From Stentor coeruleus (lineage: Eukaryota > Ciliophora > Heterotrichea > Heterotrichida > Stentoridae): 44,698 nucleotides of DNA. The first letter of the stretch is position 1. Every line of letters begins with the position of its first letter. Positions 29,435 through 39,358 of this stretch are shown piece by piece. The stretch covers positions 1-44,698 of the forward strand of contig MPUH01000582.1 in assembly GCA_001970955.1 (NCBI GenBank). The letters run 5' to 3'. The translations under genes and the position numbers were made by a program. Under the pieces are notes generated by a model. The model was not told the DNA's origin, did no database searches, and was given only the letters and a program-made list of their open reading frames with translations.

Positions 29435-31723
29435 TTATAATTCAGTAACCCCATCAGTACTACCGAAAAATAGGCAGTTAAATACTTGGTTTGTGAATTC
29501 TGGGTAATACTTCACAGCTCTTTCACAATCAGGGCAGAAATTCACTTCTAGTATCTGTGGTTCAAGATTACTATCTAAAATAATATCAATTCCATAAATC
29601 GCCCTAGATTTTTCTCTATGCATTTTCCCATCACGACATGCTATAGTGAAAAGTTCTTTTATAGCTTTATATATTTTTCCTTGGGCCGTGGCCCAAGGCT
29701 GATTGGTAGAGTTCTCGAATTTACTAACAAACTCATGATCTTTAATATGTCTCATTATATGCCCTGAATAATTCATAACAGTGAAATGAGTTTCGTATGA
29801 GAAATGATGAGTATGACTAAGAGTGTATTGGACATTAGCTGAACGTATCCAAAAGTGGTTGTAAATATAAAGGGAGAGGGGTTGAACACTTTTAAGGAGG
29901 ACTATGAATCTCATATCATTTTTACGCCCATCAAGGAGGAATGGTCTTTCTATATACTTTTGGGCAATTTTCGGCCCGGTTTCAATGAGTCTTGAGACGA
30001 AATCAAGAGAATTGGTTATAACACAATCAATACCTCTGGACATATTGATTGGTTTGATAATCCAATGATTGTCTTGCCCGGATTTCTGTCTTTGTAAGTA
30101 CTCTCCCATAAAAGCTGAGAACTCATGATTTAAATCAAAACTCAAAGGAAACCAAGGGACTTGTGCAGCTTTTTGCACGGTCTGAGCCAGCATGTTTTTC
30201 ATAACAATACAAGTTTCATATGGAAATTGATTAAGATACTTATCATTGACGAAAGCTTTTGGGTCTATAACTTTAGTCCTTGTCCATAATACTTGTGCAT
30301 TATCAGCATCTGTAAGGGCAAATTTTTTATCAGTAAGACTATTTTCAAAGAACTCTAAATCAGTCGCTATTCTCAAAGGTAACTCAATTGGTTCTTCATG
30401 TAAAGGAGGAATTTCTAGAAACTCATCAGTAAAAGGACTTTTCGCTAAAGTTTTATGCCAATTACTTAAAGCTAAAAACGCATCATGTTGAGGGATTTGA
30501 AACCAAGGACAAAGCCTATAAGATCTGAATTCTTGTTCAGTAACATTAGGTAAAAAGTCTCTATATATAATTTCTCCTTTTCTAATATTTTTAATAGGCC
30601 AAAGTAGTGAATATGTTATTGAGTCTCCAGTATCTGAATAATAAAGAAAAGGCATAAGTTTACAGTTAGGAGCATCACTATGGAGTATAGATGAACCAAA
30701 CTCATCTAGTATATACCAAACAGCATTTTCATCATAAGTACTCTGAGTACTTAGCCTATAACAATTAAAATATGCCCACATTTTTGCTATGACATGATCT
30801 ACAAGCTCTGGTTTACCTTTTTCAGTATCCCATTCATTAATATACTTCAGTCCAGCAAATCTTTTTAAGTTCCTCCAGGCCCAATCTTCTTGCATATTGT
30901 CAACTTTAAGTTTCTTCAAAGTAGAACATTGAAATAATGCTGTTTCCCATTCTGCAGTGAGTTTATTTCGACTTATATCTAAAGTTACAACATTAGGGCA
31001 CATACCTAAAATACTTGGTGATGCACGAGAAATCTCACGATCTGAAAGGTCGAGTTCTATAACTGAAGCTAAATCTAATGAATTGCTCACATATTTCATA
31101 GCCCATTCACTTGCTGAACTTGTGAACTTTGAATTAAGAATCTCAATATCAGGATAAAACTGTTCAAAATACATAAAAAGTCCCTGCTCATCTTTTGATA
31201 TAGGGTTTTCATTAAGCCAAAGCGCTTTAAGCCCAGAAAGAACTGATTCGATTTGCCCTATGCTTTCAAAGTTGTTACCCCAAAGACTTAAACCAAGAGT
31301 TCCTTCCATGACCACTGGAACTTCATTTAAGCCTTGATCATCAAAGTCCATACAAAAATCTTCAAAGATTTTAACTGGATCTTGAGATGGATGAAGCTCA
31401 AACTTTTCTCCACGTATTTTGACCATAGACTTGAGTCTGTTCAAAAGCTTGTAGTTGTTTTGTAAAGTGTCTCTAAGAGAAGCTATACGAGTTGTCCAAG
31501 CATGGTCGATAAGAATCACTTGAGAATTTACTGGAATATCATATGCGGAAAGGACTTCTTGGCTTAAGAACTCGTTGTTTTCATTAACGTGCTGACTTAT
31601 TGAGAAAAACGATCCAGAGTCGAAAGTTTCGTTTGTGAGTTTGGTGTAGAGCATCTCGTGGAGTTCTTGTGGAAAACTCATTCCATACAGCTGCAATTCG
31701 TGTCTGGATAAAAAGTCTTCCAT
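29435..31723 (-). CDS. TTLL12: Tubulin-tyrosine-ligase-like protein 12
   Basis: The product has 762 residues. The N-terminal ~130 residues are helical with a conserved MVKIRGEKFELHPSQDP; residues 150-290 hold leucine-rich-repeat-like strands (LKALWLNENPI, VIELDLSDREI, VVTLDISRNKL); the middle is a beta-rich SET-like region; the C-terminal TTL domain (about 470-755) carries HWIIKPINMSRGIDCVI, LLDGRKNDMRFIVLL, YGIDIILDSNLEPQILEVNFCPD. This order is that of TTLL12, a pseudo-ligase in animals linked to tubulin detyrosination and histone methylation; activity here is not known. No intron. The TAA stop and first ATG agree with the family ends. Confidence 0.92.
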   Translation of the reverse strand: MEDFLSRHELQLYGMSFPQELHEMLYTKLTNETFDSGSFFSISQHVNENNEFLSQEVLSAYDIPVNSQVILIDHAWTTRIASLRDTLQNNYKLLNRLKSMVKIRGEKFELHPSQDPVKIFEDFCMDFDDQGLNEVPVVMEGTLGLSLWGNNFESIGQIESVLSGLKALWLNENPISKDEQGLFMYFEQFYPDIEILNSKFTSSASEWAMKYVSNSLDLASVIELDLSDREISRASPSILGMCPNVVTLDISRNKLTAEWETALFQCSTLKKLKVDNMQEDWAWRNLKRFAGLKYINEWDTEKGKPELVDHVIAKMWAYFNCYRLSTQSTYDENAVWYILDEFGSSILHSDAPNCKLMPFLYYSDTGDSITYSLLWPIKNIRKGEIIYRDFLPNVTEQEFRSYRLCPWFQIPQHDAFLALSNWHKTLAKSPFTDEFLEIPPLHEEPIELPLRIATDLEFFENSLTDKKFALTDADNAQVLWTRTKVIDPKAFVNDKYLNQFPYETCIVMKNMLAQTVQKAAQVPWFPLSFDLNHEFSAFMGEYLQRQKSGQDNHWIIKPINMSRGIDCVITNSLDFVSRLIETGPKIAQKYIERPFLLDGRKNDMRFIVLLKSVQPLSLYIYNHFWIRSANVQYTLSHTHHFSYETHFTVMNYSGHIMRHIKDHEFVSKFENSTNQPWATAQGKIYKAIKELFTIACRDGKMHREKSRAIYGIDIILDSNLEPQILEVNFCPDCERAVKYYPEFTNQVFNCLFFGSTDGVTEL

Positions 31724-32050
31724 TTATATTAGATATTGTTATAGGATGCTGAGATGAGATTGATTAGAAATATGGTTTAGATTTTTTTTAGGTAAGATAT
31801 TAGATAATTTATTGAAGTTTAAGGTGAAATTATATATTATATAATAAGATATATGATTTAGGGTAATATATTAATAATTTCATGATTTATTTTTGGTTGA
31901 TTAATAGAATTTAGGTAAATATTATTGAGTAAAATATTGTAAAAACTTTAATAATTATCACGCTTATCAACTTGATATCCTAGCAAATGCAAACCTAAAA
32001 AACTTTAAAAATCTAAAAATTACCTTAAATATTTACTTATTGCAACATTT
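31724..32050. other. Spacer between TTLL12 and FBXO9 genes
   Basis: No gene seen. Bases 31,741-31,920 contain only 2 C on the plus strand; after about 31,950 C dominates. This is the 5'/3' flank switch between two minus-strand genes. Confidence 0.6.
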
Positions 32051-33151
32051 TTATCGAATAGGTAAATACTTAAACCACTTAGGCCAAGCATCATTATTAA
32101 CATTCAAATCCGAGTATTCCTGACTATGAGCGCTTCTCGACTGAACTTTAACCAATTTAAGCAAGTCATGATAATACCCAGGTGATGATTTCAAATCCAA
32201 TTGGTAAGTAAAGATTTCATTTTTCGCTAACAAATGCATAACAACTCTTTTACCAGAACGACCCCATTCCCCAAGTCTACATTCTGAATTAGTTTTATCA
32301 ACAAGTCTAACATATTCCCTAGGTTTTTTAACAGTATTAATACAACAAACTGAAAAATCAGAGTAAAATCGTAAATACCTATAAAACACAACTTTATGAT
32401 AAGAAGGAAGATTATCAAGATTTGCTTGACCCTGTCTAAAATATGCAATTCTCGATATATAAATCCCATTAAACCTGATTTTCGGCCTTTTCACCCACAT
32501 ATTTCTCCAGCTTTTAAATGATTTACAGTACTCAGCACTATCAATATAATTCTTTGGATACTCTTCTCCCCATAATTCATTATCATTATTAAAAGGATAA
32601 AAAAATGCATTGTCTTGTGGTCTTGAAGTCTTAACCCAATGAGCATGACAGTCTCTTTTATATAAATACCCAGTTGTTTGATCAATCATTCTCCAAGTTT
32701 TACATACAAAACATAGGCGAGCTCGCTCGCCTGCAGAGAAAAAACTGAAAATTTCTTTTAAAATCTCGTCTATTATATAAAATACTGGGACTTCAGAGTT
32801 AATATATATAGGACTAAGGCTAAATTCTAATGCTAAATGTCCAGTTTTTGGTCCTTCAATAGTATTTTCAGTATTCATTGTATTTAATGAAGATTCTTTA
32901 AGAGCTAAATCGACTTGATCTTCTGGGTTTTTTTGGGATTCGTTTGTTTCTTTTTTTTCTGATGGCAACCGATCCTGCAGATAGGCGGCTGTGTCATCAA
33001 CATTAAACCCTGATATTTCAAGAGCATCTAATAATTGATCTCTAGTAAAAATACCCCCAAATATCCCTGTAAGTTTAAGAATAGCTCGAGCTGTGCTTTC
33101 TTTTTGAGCACGTTGAATAGCTTGTTCTATATCTGTATGGGTATTTTCCAT
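32051..33151 (-). CDS. FBXO9: F-box only protein 9 homologue
   Basis: The product has 366 residues. Residues about 20-62 form a UBA/CUE-like helical bundle (ARAILKLTGIF, then DQLLDALEISGFNVDDTAAYL). The F-box lies near residues 118-165 (IIDEILKEIFSFFSAGERARLCFVCKTWR). The C-terminal half is the FBXO9/Hrt3 module: WRNMWVKRPKIRFNGIYISRIAYFRQG, then KVVFYRYLRFYSDFSVCCINT. The family acts as the substrate receptor of an SCF ubiquitin ligase. Animal FBXO9 has a TPR-like N-terminus; the UBA-like region here is different and may bind ubiquitin (inference). The stop is TAA. Confidence 0.9.
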   Translation of the reverse strand: MENTHTDIEQAIQRAQKESTARAILKLTGIFGGIFTRDQLLDALEISGFNVDDTAAYLQDRLPSEKKETNESQKNPEDQVDLALKESSLNTMNTENTIEGPKTGHLALEFSLSPIYINSEVPVFYIIDEILKEIFSFFSAGERARLCFVCKTWRMIDQTTGYLYKRDCHAHWVKTSRPQDNAFFYPFNNDNELWGEEYPKNYIDSAEYCKSFKSWRNMWVKRPKIRFNGIYISRIAYFRQGQANLDNLPSYHKVVFYRYLRFYSDFSVCCINTVKKPREYVRLVDKTNSECRLGEWGRSGKRVVMHLLAKNEIFTYQLDLKSSPGYYHDLLKLVKVQSRSAHSQEYSDLNVNNDAWPKWFKYLPIR

Positions 33152-33712
33152 TTTTTTAGATTATAGCAAGAGAAATCGAGTTTTAAGATAGAAGTCTAGT
33201 GAAAATTGCTGGAATTACTTGTGAATATATAATTCTGAGGATTAGTAGGAAACATAATTTTTTATGATATTTTTTAATGTTTAATTTTTGTTATGATAAT
33301 ATATTTTATGGTCCGAAGAGGGAGTGTTATAGAAACTGATTTTGTTAGACATATATTTTAATACTTGACAAAAAGATGTGCATATAATTATAAACTATAT
33401 ATTAAATCAAATATAAATGCCTGTAAGTCTTTAAATATGGCCGACGTCACATCTTAAGTAAGAAAAATATTTCGAAAACTAAACTTCCTTATAATATAAA
33501 TAGACAGTAGCTTATTCTATAAACTAAAACCTTTTCAGTATAACCTATTAATCCATAGAATTTTTTATATTTTTACATTCAAAATACTTATATTCTCTTC
33601 CTCCATATTGTAATAATATTTTCCTTATAAAATTTCACTAACTTATGACATCATCATATACTACAAACTATCACCATGACAGCATTTTTAACATATACAT
33701 CACATATAAAAT
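33152..33712. other. Divergent spacer FBXO9 / small unknown gene
   Basis: No gene seen. G-rich to about 33,330, then C-rich toward the plus-strand gene. A GACGTCAC at about 33,443 is a short GC-richer element resembling a CRE half-site; there is no evidence that it acts. Confidence 0.5.
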
Positions 33713-34021
33713 ATGGAAAAAAACTTACTAGGAGAAGATGTAGCAGATGCATTATTTGCTGGAATAGATCTAGAAGAATTATCTCATGATATTATATTAA
33801 ATTCTTTACTAGAGTCTCCAGAAAACATAAGAGAACTTTTATCAGGGAAGATTTTTCCAATGTCAAGAGATCAAGTCTTAGATCTGTTTCGTGAATTTGA
33901 GACAGAAGGTCTTATATCTCAAGAGTTTTCTATTAAAAACTTAAATGATGGGGAGTATAATATTGATCAAGTGACTGAAATGCTTAATCTCATGTTTACA
34001 AGAATTCTTCAGCAAGAATAA
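33713..34021 (+). CDS. Small acidic helical protein, unknown
   Basis: This 102-residue frame runs from ATG to TAA. The product is acidic, Leu-rich and predicted all-helical (DVADALFAGIDLEELSHDII, ENIRELLSGKIF, DQVLDLFREFE, DQVTEMLNLMFTRIL), without membrane segment or Cys. It looks like a small helical-bundle protein; I do not recognise it. Codon use and the skew switch on both sides support a real plus-strand gene. Confidence 0.65.
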   Translation: MEKNLLGEDVADALFAGIDLEELSHDIILNSLLESPENIRELLSGKIFPMSRDQVLDLFREFETEGLISQEFSIKNLNDGEYNIDQVTEMLNLMFTRILQQE

Positions 34022-34375
34022 GAAGTAATTTTTATCTTGTATTAAAAATAATTATGTTTTTGTGAGGAATTTTGATTTGGTTTGTAGAAAATTGTGTGAT
34101 TTTAAAAATGATAATTTTCCTAAAAACCATCCTACCCCTAATTGATTTTTTAAAAAATCAAAAAAAAATTAGTATTTTCATCTATTAATCCCAAAATTCC
34201 TTCATCTATAAAATACCAAACAAAACCATTCTTAAATAATTTTCCATTTATTTTCACCCAAACTGCAAGGATATCATCATAAAAAATCTCCCTAATTTTC
34301 CACTTTTATTTCTATCCAAAATCATCTCAAACCCAAAAACTTTCCCTTAAAAAAAATAAAATAACTTAATATCAA
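34022..34375. other. Convergent 3' spacer
   Basis: Between the small acidic gene (+) and the coiled-coil gene (-). G-rich to about 34,110, then strongly C-rich. A minus-strand stretch is open for 49 codons at about 34,150-34,300 but has no start and sits between stops, so I do not call it. Confidence 0.5.
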
Positions 34376-35532
34376 TCAATTTTTTTTAACTAACGCAGCG
34401 AATTGGCCAATTTTATTTTGTGGAATCCCATAAATTGAACTTAACAAAGCAGTCTAAATATCCCTTACAATTTTATCATTACAAGAAAATCCACTATTAA
34501 TAGTTTCTTCTTTAAAACCTATATTTTTCATAGTCTTAGGTGATCCTAATGGCTTTACATATTTAGGTGACCCACATTCTCTATTAACATTCCTACTTTT
34601 TCTATCTTTTTTATCACAATCATACACATCTCCAATATGATTTCCTTTTATCATAATCGTCTTAAGTAACTCTTCTATCTTTTTCTCTTTTTGTATAAGA
34701 ATTTGTTCTTTAAGCCTTAACATATCTTCATGTGCTCTATTTCTTATCTCACGTTTTTCTTGATATTTTCTATACAATTCATAGCTTTTTGCGTCAAAAT
34801 TCTCTGTACTTTTATATACAAATTTGTCTATACTACTAGTTGAACTTCGAGTACTACAAGGAGGAGATTCATGTAATGAAAGTGCCTCGAAATTTTTTGC
34901 TTTTTCATTTCTAATAGATGATGGGGATAATTGAGGAGAATATCTTGTAGCTGATGGGCTATTCCCGCGCTCTGGGCTAACTTTTTTTCTAAATATTTCT
35001 GAAGTTGGTGACGAAAGTATTTTCTTTTCAATGTTGTGAACTGAATATAATGGTTTGTTAATTACTAGCGGTTCTTGGTAATTTTCAAATTTTTTATTGC
35101 TTAGTAGATTTGATTGTTGGTTTTTAGTGGAAGGATTGGTTTTTTTTGGCTTTTTAACTGTTTGCTGGGGGTAAAAGTCTTTTATTAGTTTTTCTTTTCT
35201 TTCTTTTATAAGATTTATGCTTTCTGTCAGGTAAAAGTCTAGACCCTCATCTAGAATCCCNTATTAGTTTTTCTTTTCTTTCTTTTATAAGATTTATGCT
35301 TTCTGTCAGGTAAAAGTCTAGACCCTCATCTAGAATCCCATCTTTTTTCAGACTAAGCTTTTCTTTTTCGATGTTTTTTTCTTCTTTTTCTAATTCTCGT
35401 ATAAAATCTTCGAGTTTTAGACGTCTGTCCATTTATANCATCTTTTTTCAGACTAAGCTTTTCTTTTTCGATGTTTTTTTCTTCTTTTTCTAATTCTCGT
35501 ATGAAATCTTCGAGTTTTAGACGTCTGTCCAT
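34376..35532 (-). CDS. Basic, Ser-rich coiled-coil protein, two exons, split by assembly repeats
   Basis: Start ATG at 35,532. Two N-flanked duplications interrupt the text (35,183-35,339 and 35,339-35,537). Counting each duplicated block once, exon 1 (to 34,469) has 885 bases, 295 codons. A 15-nt intron (34,454-34,468) joins it to a 26-codon exon 2 ending in TGA at 34,376. Product about 320 residues: an acidic/basic helix (DFIRELEKEEKNIEKEKLSL), a Ser/Pro-rich middle with many SP sites (LSPSSI, GNSPSATRYSP), a coiled coil (MLRLKEQILIQKEKKIEELL) and a tail ending FAALVKKN. I do not recognise it; a phosphorylated cytoskeletal protein is a guess. Confidence 0.72.
34454..34468 (-). other. 15-nt intron in the Ser-rich coiled-coil gene
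   Basis: GTAAGGGATATTTAG on the minus strand, phase 0 after DKI; the frame continues as TALLSSIYGIPQ. A is at position 10. Confidence 0.9.
35183..35339. repeat. 78-bp repeat flanking an N
   Basis: Bases 35,183-35,260 equal 35,262-35,339 around the N at 35,261. Probable unmerged contig overlap inside a coding exon. Confidence 0.9.
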
Positions 35533-35537
35533 TTATA
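35339..35537. repeat. 99-bp repeat flanking an N
   Basis: Bases 35,339-35,437 and 35,439-35,537 match with at least one substitution, around the N at 35,438. It duplicates the start codon of the Ser-rich coiled-coil gene. Probable unmerged overlap. Confidence 0.9.
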
Positions 35538-36036
35538 TGGTATTATAAATTCTATGCTCATAAAGAATTTCTTGTTATTTCGTATAAAAGATAAGGAAAA
35601 TCTTGTGGAAAAACATTAGGCAATTAATTAATATATGTAAGGTTACTATAAGATTTTATTAGTAAATATTATTTATCATATTATACTATTATTAAAATAA
35701 TCGGTGTTTTGAAAGAATTTGATATTTAGACTTGAGAATTATTCTGGGTTGAAGAGATAGAATGGATGTGATATTTCAATAAGTTTTATGAAACTTTTGT
35801 GAAAATTAAGATAAGGTCTAAAATTATATTTATTAGGAAACAACTAAATAAAACTATTACAATTTATGATACAAATATAACAATAACTGATAGATAATTA
35901 TTTTTTTATAGATTTTATCATTGTTAAAACATATATTTTATTTTTGAAATATCATCCCCAATTCAGTCTTCATTAAAATTCAATCAATGATCTCTGATTA
36001 AAATCCATATTTGCATCTCTTTTATAATAATCATAT
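35538..36036. other. Divergent spacer
   Basis: Between two start codons on opposite strands. G over C to about 35,820, then C over G toward the plus-strand gene. No gene or named element seen. Confidence 0.6.
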
Positions 36037-37881
36037 ATGGAAGAAGCAAACAAAACTTCAGCACGTTCAATAACCCCAATCGACAGTTTCTACAACACCG
36101 AAGCAGACAAAGAATATTTTTCATCCATAGATCGTAATTATATAAATACAAAAAGCCATAAACGAGTAACATCTAGTGATACACAATACTATAAACTTGA
36201 CTCATCTCCAGCAACAGAGAATTTTTGCAGCAATTGCATAAGACTAGAAAGAAACATTTCAGACCTTAAAAAAAGACTTCAAAAAGAAAAAGAAAAGTTC
36301 GAAGTCAAAGAAAAACATATTCGTCAGTTAGACACTCTCTTACAAATAAAAGACAAAAGGCTTAAAGAAGAAGAACTATCTTTAACATCAGAAAAACAAA
36401 GTTTAAGCTATGAAATAACTGATTTAAAAAAAACATTACATGATATGTACCAAAACAGACATCAAGGTGAAAATGAAAGAAAAATTTTGATTAAAGAAAA
36501 TTCAAATCTTACTTTAGGTATAAAAAAAGCTGAAGCAAGAATAGCTGAACTACAAAAAGGTTTGAAAAAGTATGAGAATGAGAAAAAAACTAATGAAGAG
36601 AATATGAAAAACATAGTTATGAAGAATTTAGAAGCTAGGGAAAATGCTGTAAAAGCTAAGGAATCGGAGATTATGTTGGAGTATCAGAAGATTAATTATG
36701 AAAATGAGTTGATTGATCAGAAAAATTATAAGCTGACTTATTATGAACAAAATCTTTTGATACAAGAACAGTCGATAAAACTTAAGTATGAAGAACTTTC
36801 TAGTTATAGTAATGAATTGGAAAGGACTAAATGTAAAATTCAAAAGGAACAAAGGAAGTTTGAAGAAGAAACTACAGCACAGTTATTAAGTTTTAAAACT
36901 AAAGAAAATTCTCTTACTACTCAGGAGAAAGCTTTTGCATCGAAAATGTCTATGTTGAATATTGAACTCGATAATTTAGAAACTTTGAAAATCAAACTTC
37001 ATGAACAAAAAGCACTTCTTGATAAAGAAATTAACAACTACAAAAATTTACAATTAGAAATCATAAGAGAGCCAATGAACTCATCAGAAATTGAATCTGA
37101 ATCAAATGCTTATAATGATGAAAAAGAAAAATATATTGAGGAAATGATAGAAAGACTTAATGAAGAAGAGATCAAATTTACTGAGCGGATAAATGATTTT
37201 AAAAAAACGGAAGAAAATATAAAAAATAACTTAGAATACTATAAAAACCGATGTGAAGAACTAGAACAAAAAGGTATAAGTAAAGATTACAGTCAAATTG
37301 CAAATTTAGAATATCAAGAAAAATTTCTCTCATTACAAATCCAAGAAGAAGAACTTACTAATATGGAAAATCATTTAAATAAAGAAAGNACTGAGCGGAT
37401 AAATGATTTTAAAAAAACGGAAGAAAATATAAAAAATAACTTAGAATACTATAAAAACCGATGTGAAGAACTAGAACAAAAAAGTATAAGTAAAGATTAC
37501 AGTCAAATTGCAAATTTAGAATATCAAGAAAAACTTCTCTCATTACAAATCCAAGAAGAAGAACTTACTAATATGGAAAATCATTTAAATAAAGAAAGAG
37601 AAGATATTGATGCTACTGCTGATCTAGTAAAATCACTTAATGAGGATTTACAGGTACAGAAAAAAATTCAGGATGAAGAATATGAAAGGATTAATAAAGA
37701 AAAAGAAAAAATTGTAGAACTTTTGAAAAAACAGGAAGAAAGAACTAAAACTCTTGCTCAAAAGGAACAAGAGTTAATAAGTTTTCATGAAAGGCTGATT
37801 GAGATGGAAAAAAAATTTTCACAGGATTCAGCTAAAGGGGATGCTAAAAACTTATCAGAGTTTGATTTTCCTGAATCGTAA
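36037..37881 (+). CDS. Long coiled-coil protein, with an assembly duplication
   Basis: The frame has 614 codons including one N codon; counting the duplicated block once gives about 544 residues. The first ~65 residues are Ser/Thr-rich; a CSNC pair follows; from about residue 70 to the end it is nearly unbroken charged coiled coil (LKKRLQKEKEKFEVKEKHI and many more heptads). No membrane segment. A structural role at the cytoskeleton or basal body is inferred; I do not recognise the family. The repeat (37,180-37,388 and 37,390-37,598) preserves the frame only because the N completes a codon. Confidence 0.78.
   Translation: MEEANKTSARSITPIDSFYNTEADKEYFSSIDRNYINTKSHKRVTSSDTQYYKLDSSPATENFCSNCIRLERNISDLKKRLQKEKEKFEVKEKHIRQLDTLLQIKDKRLKEEELSLTSEKQSLSYEITDLKKTLHDMYQNRHQGENERKILIKENSNLTLGIKKAEARIAELQKGLKKYENEKKTNEENMKNIVMKNLEARENAVKAKESEIMLEYQKINYENELIDQKNYKLTYYEQNLLIQEQSIKLKYEELSSYSNELERTKCKIQKEQRKFEEETTAQLLSFKTKENSLTTQEKAFASKMSMLNIELDNLETLKIKLHEQKALLDKEINNYKNLQLEIIREPMNSSEIESESNAYNDEKEKYIEEMIERLNEEEIKFTERINDFKKTEENIKNNLEYYKNRCEELEQKGISKDYSQIANLEYQEKFLSLQIQEEELTNMENHLNKEXTERINDFKKTEENIKNNLEYYKNRCEELEQKSISKDYSQIANLEYQEKLLSLQIQEEELTNMENHLNKEREDIDATADLVKSLNEDLQVQKKIQDEEYERINKEKEKIVELLKKQEERTKTLAQKEQELISFHERLIEMEKKFSQDSAKGDAKNLSEFDFPES
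37180..37598. repeat. 209-bp near-identical repeat flanking an N
   Basis: Bases 37,180-37,388 and 37,390-37,598 differ at only a few positions (Gly to Ser and Phe to Leu in the protein) around the N at 37,389. Likely unmerged allelic contig ends, not a protein repeat. Confidence 0.9.
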
Positions 37882-38129
37882 GTTTTAAATATAATGATAG
37901 TGTAATGAATATAAAAACATCAAAATAATTCCTATCAAAAAAGCAGTATTTTAATCTATTCTTCCCAAAACATTTTTTTATAAGCAAACCCCAACTACCA
38001 CATCCTCAGCATATCCACAGTATAACTCTATTTCCCTATTATTAATAAACCTATTCTATATCACTAACTAAAAAAATATCAAAAAATATCCTAAACCCAT
38101 AATGCTTTAATCAACACTTCACATATAAA

Positions 38130-38825
38130 TCAGTTACCCGAAGGGCATTTATTAGCTTTATGTCCTAAAACACCACATCGAAAGCACCTAACAGTTTGAT
38201 ACTCAGGATACAATCCTGCACATCGATTAGCTGAATGCCCAAAGTTATTGCATTTATAACAATATTCTGAAAGTTCTTCAAATCTATTATTCTCACATTC
38301 AGGATGTAGTTTATAAAATGCTTCAGCTAAATAGTCTTCAGATATATTTTTAAGATGATATTTCTTACATATATCTCCGGCGGGACATTGACCTGCTTCA
38401 AAGAACTCAAAGCATAATTCACGCCGGACATGCTTGTATTTGCAAAATTTACCTTGTTCACAGAAGCCTAATTATAAATTACCCATGTTATAATAAGCAC
38501 ATTCTTTTAGATTCTTTTTTATTATAGCTGAATGGCGGAATTTGCAGTCAGGGTTATTACATGAACCATCTATAGTGAAATTTCGGCATTCAGGAAGTTT
38601 TTCTGCGATGATTTCGTGGAGGAATGGACATAAAGGCCCTTTTTTACAATCCCCGTATAGTAAAATAGCTTTGCAAACAACTTCTCTTATTGGCTGTATG
38701 TGCTTAAGTTTGCATTGGATTCCTTCAGGGCAGTAACCTGTGAAAAAAGCTCGGCATACTCGGCTGTCCCATGCGTCTGCGTTAATCAGTGCATTTTTTA
38801 GCTCTTTGCCTGCATTGTCTCCCAT
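38130..38825 (-). CDS. CPSF4: CPSF30 / Yth1 mRNA cleavage and polyadenylation zinc-finger protein
   Basis: Two exons (38,825-38,483 and 38,467-38,130) join to 226 residues. Five CCCH fingers are visible in order: CRAFFTGYCPEGIQCKLKH, CKAILLYGDCKKGPLCPFLH, CRNFTIDGSCNNPDCKFRH, one spanning the splice site (ECAYYNMG then FCEQGKFCKYKH), and CFEFFEAGQCPAGDICKKYH. Two CCHC zinc knuckles follow (CYKCNNFGHSANRC, CFRCGVLGHKANKC). The family reads the AAUAAA poly(A) signal within CPSF. The intron falls inside finger 4 and is essential. The stop is TGA; if TGA were Trp, 13 further codons would be added. Confidence 0.95.
38468..38482 (-). other. 15-nt intron in the CPSF30 gene
   Basis: GTAATTTATAATTAG on the minus strand; it splits a Gly codon and restores zinc finger 4. 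A is at position 10. Confidence 0.96.
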
Positions 38826-39358
38826 AATTATATATTTTTTTTTGGAAATTTTGTGTTTTTTATAGTTTGTTTAGAGGGGTTTTGTTGGTTTAATCTAGGG
38901 TTATTGGGAGAAGAAGGATTTTTTGTGAATTTCGGTTTTGAGTTAGAGTTTATGTGCTGGCAAATAATGCATTTTTTACATTGATGGTATGTGTTAAGGA
39001 TTAAGGGTTATGAATTTTATAGTATGTGGATTGTATTTAATAGAATTTATATAGTAACTCTTTTCAGAACAAAGAAATAATAAAAAATTCCAGCTTCCAT
39101 TTTCTTAAACTTAGCGTTTTTAATTAGTTTATCTTACATGGTTTTCAAACTATTCATACCATAAAGAATTTTAAAAAAGTATCATTCACTAACATTTCAA
39201 AAGCCTACTCTAATTTCATAATCTAAATTATTTGCACTTACACTAAAAACTAAAAGCAAAAACTTATCCTTCCATATAAAAATCCTGAATTTAATTTTCT
39301 TGAAAAATAATTATTATAAGGTGGTTTCTTTGATTAATAAATAATTTAAATATAATTT
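38826..39358. other. Divergent spacer CPSF30 / protein kinase
   Basis: No gene seen. G-rich, C-poor to about 39,030, then C-rich toward the kinase start, the usual switch. Confidence 0.6.

Noticed and set aside
34150-34300. 49-codon open stretch on the minus strand that could extend the Ser-rich coiled-coil gene
   Set aside because: A stop precedes it, no 15-nt intron links it, and the C-rich skew fits a 3' flank.
37180-37598. Internal protein repeat in the coiled-coil protein
   Set aside because: The two copies meet at an N and differ only by a few substitutions, so an assembly overlap is more likely.
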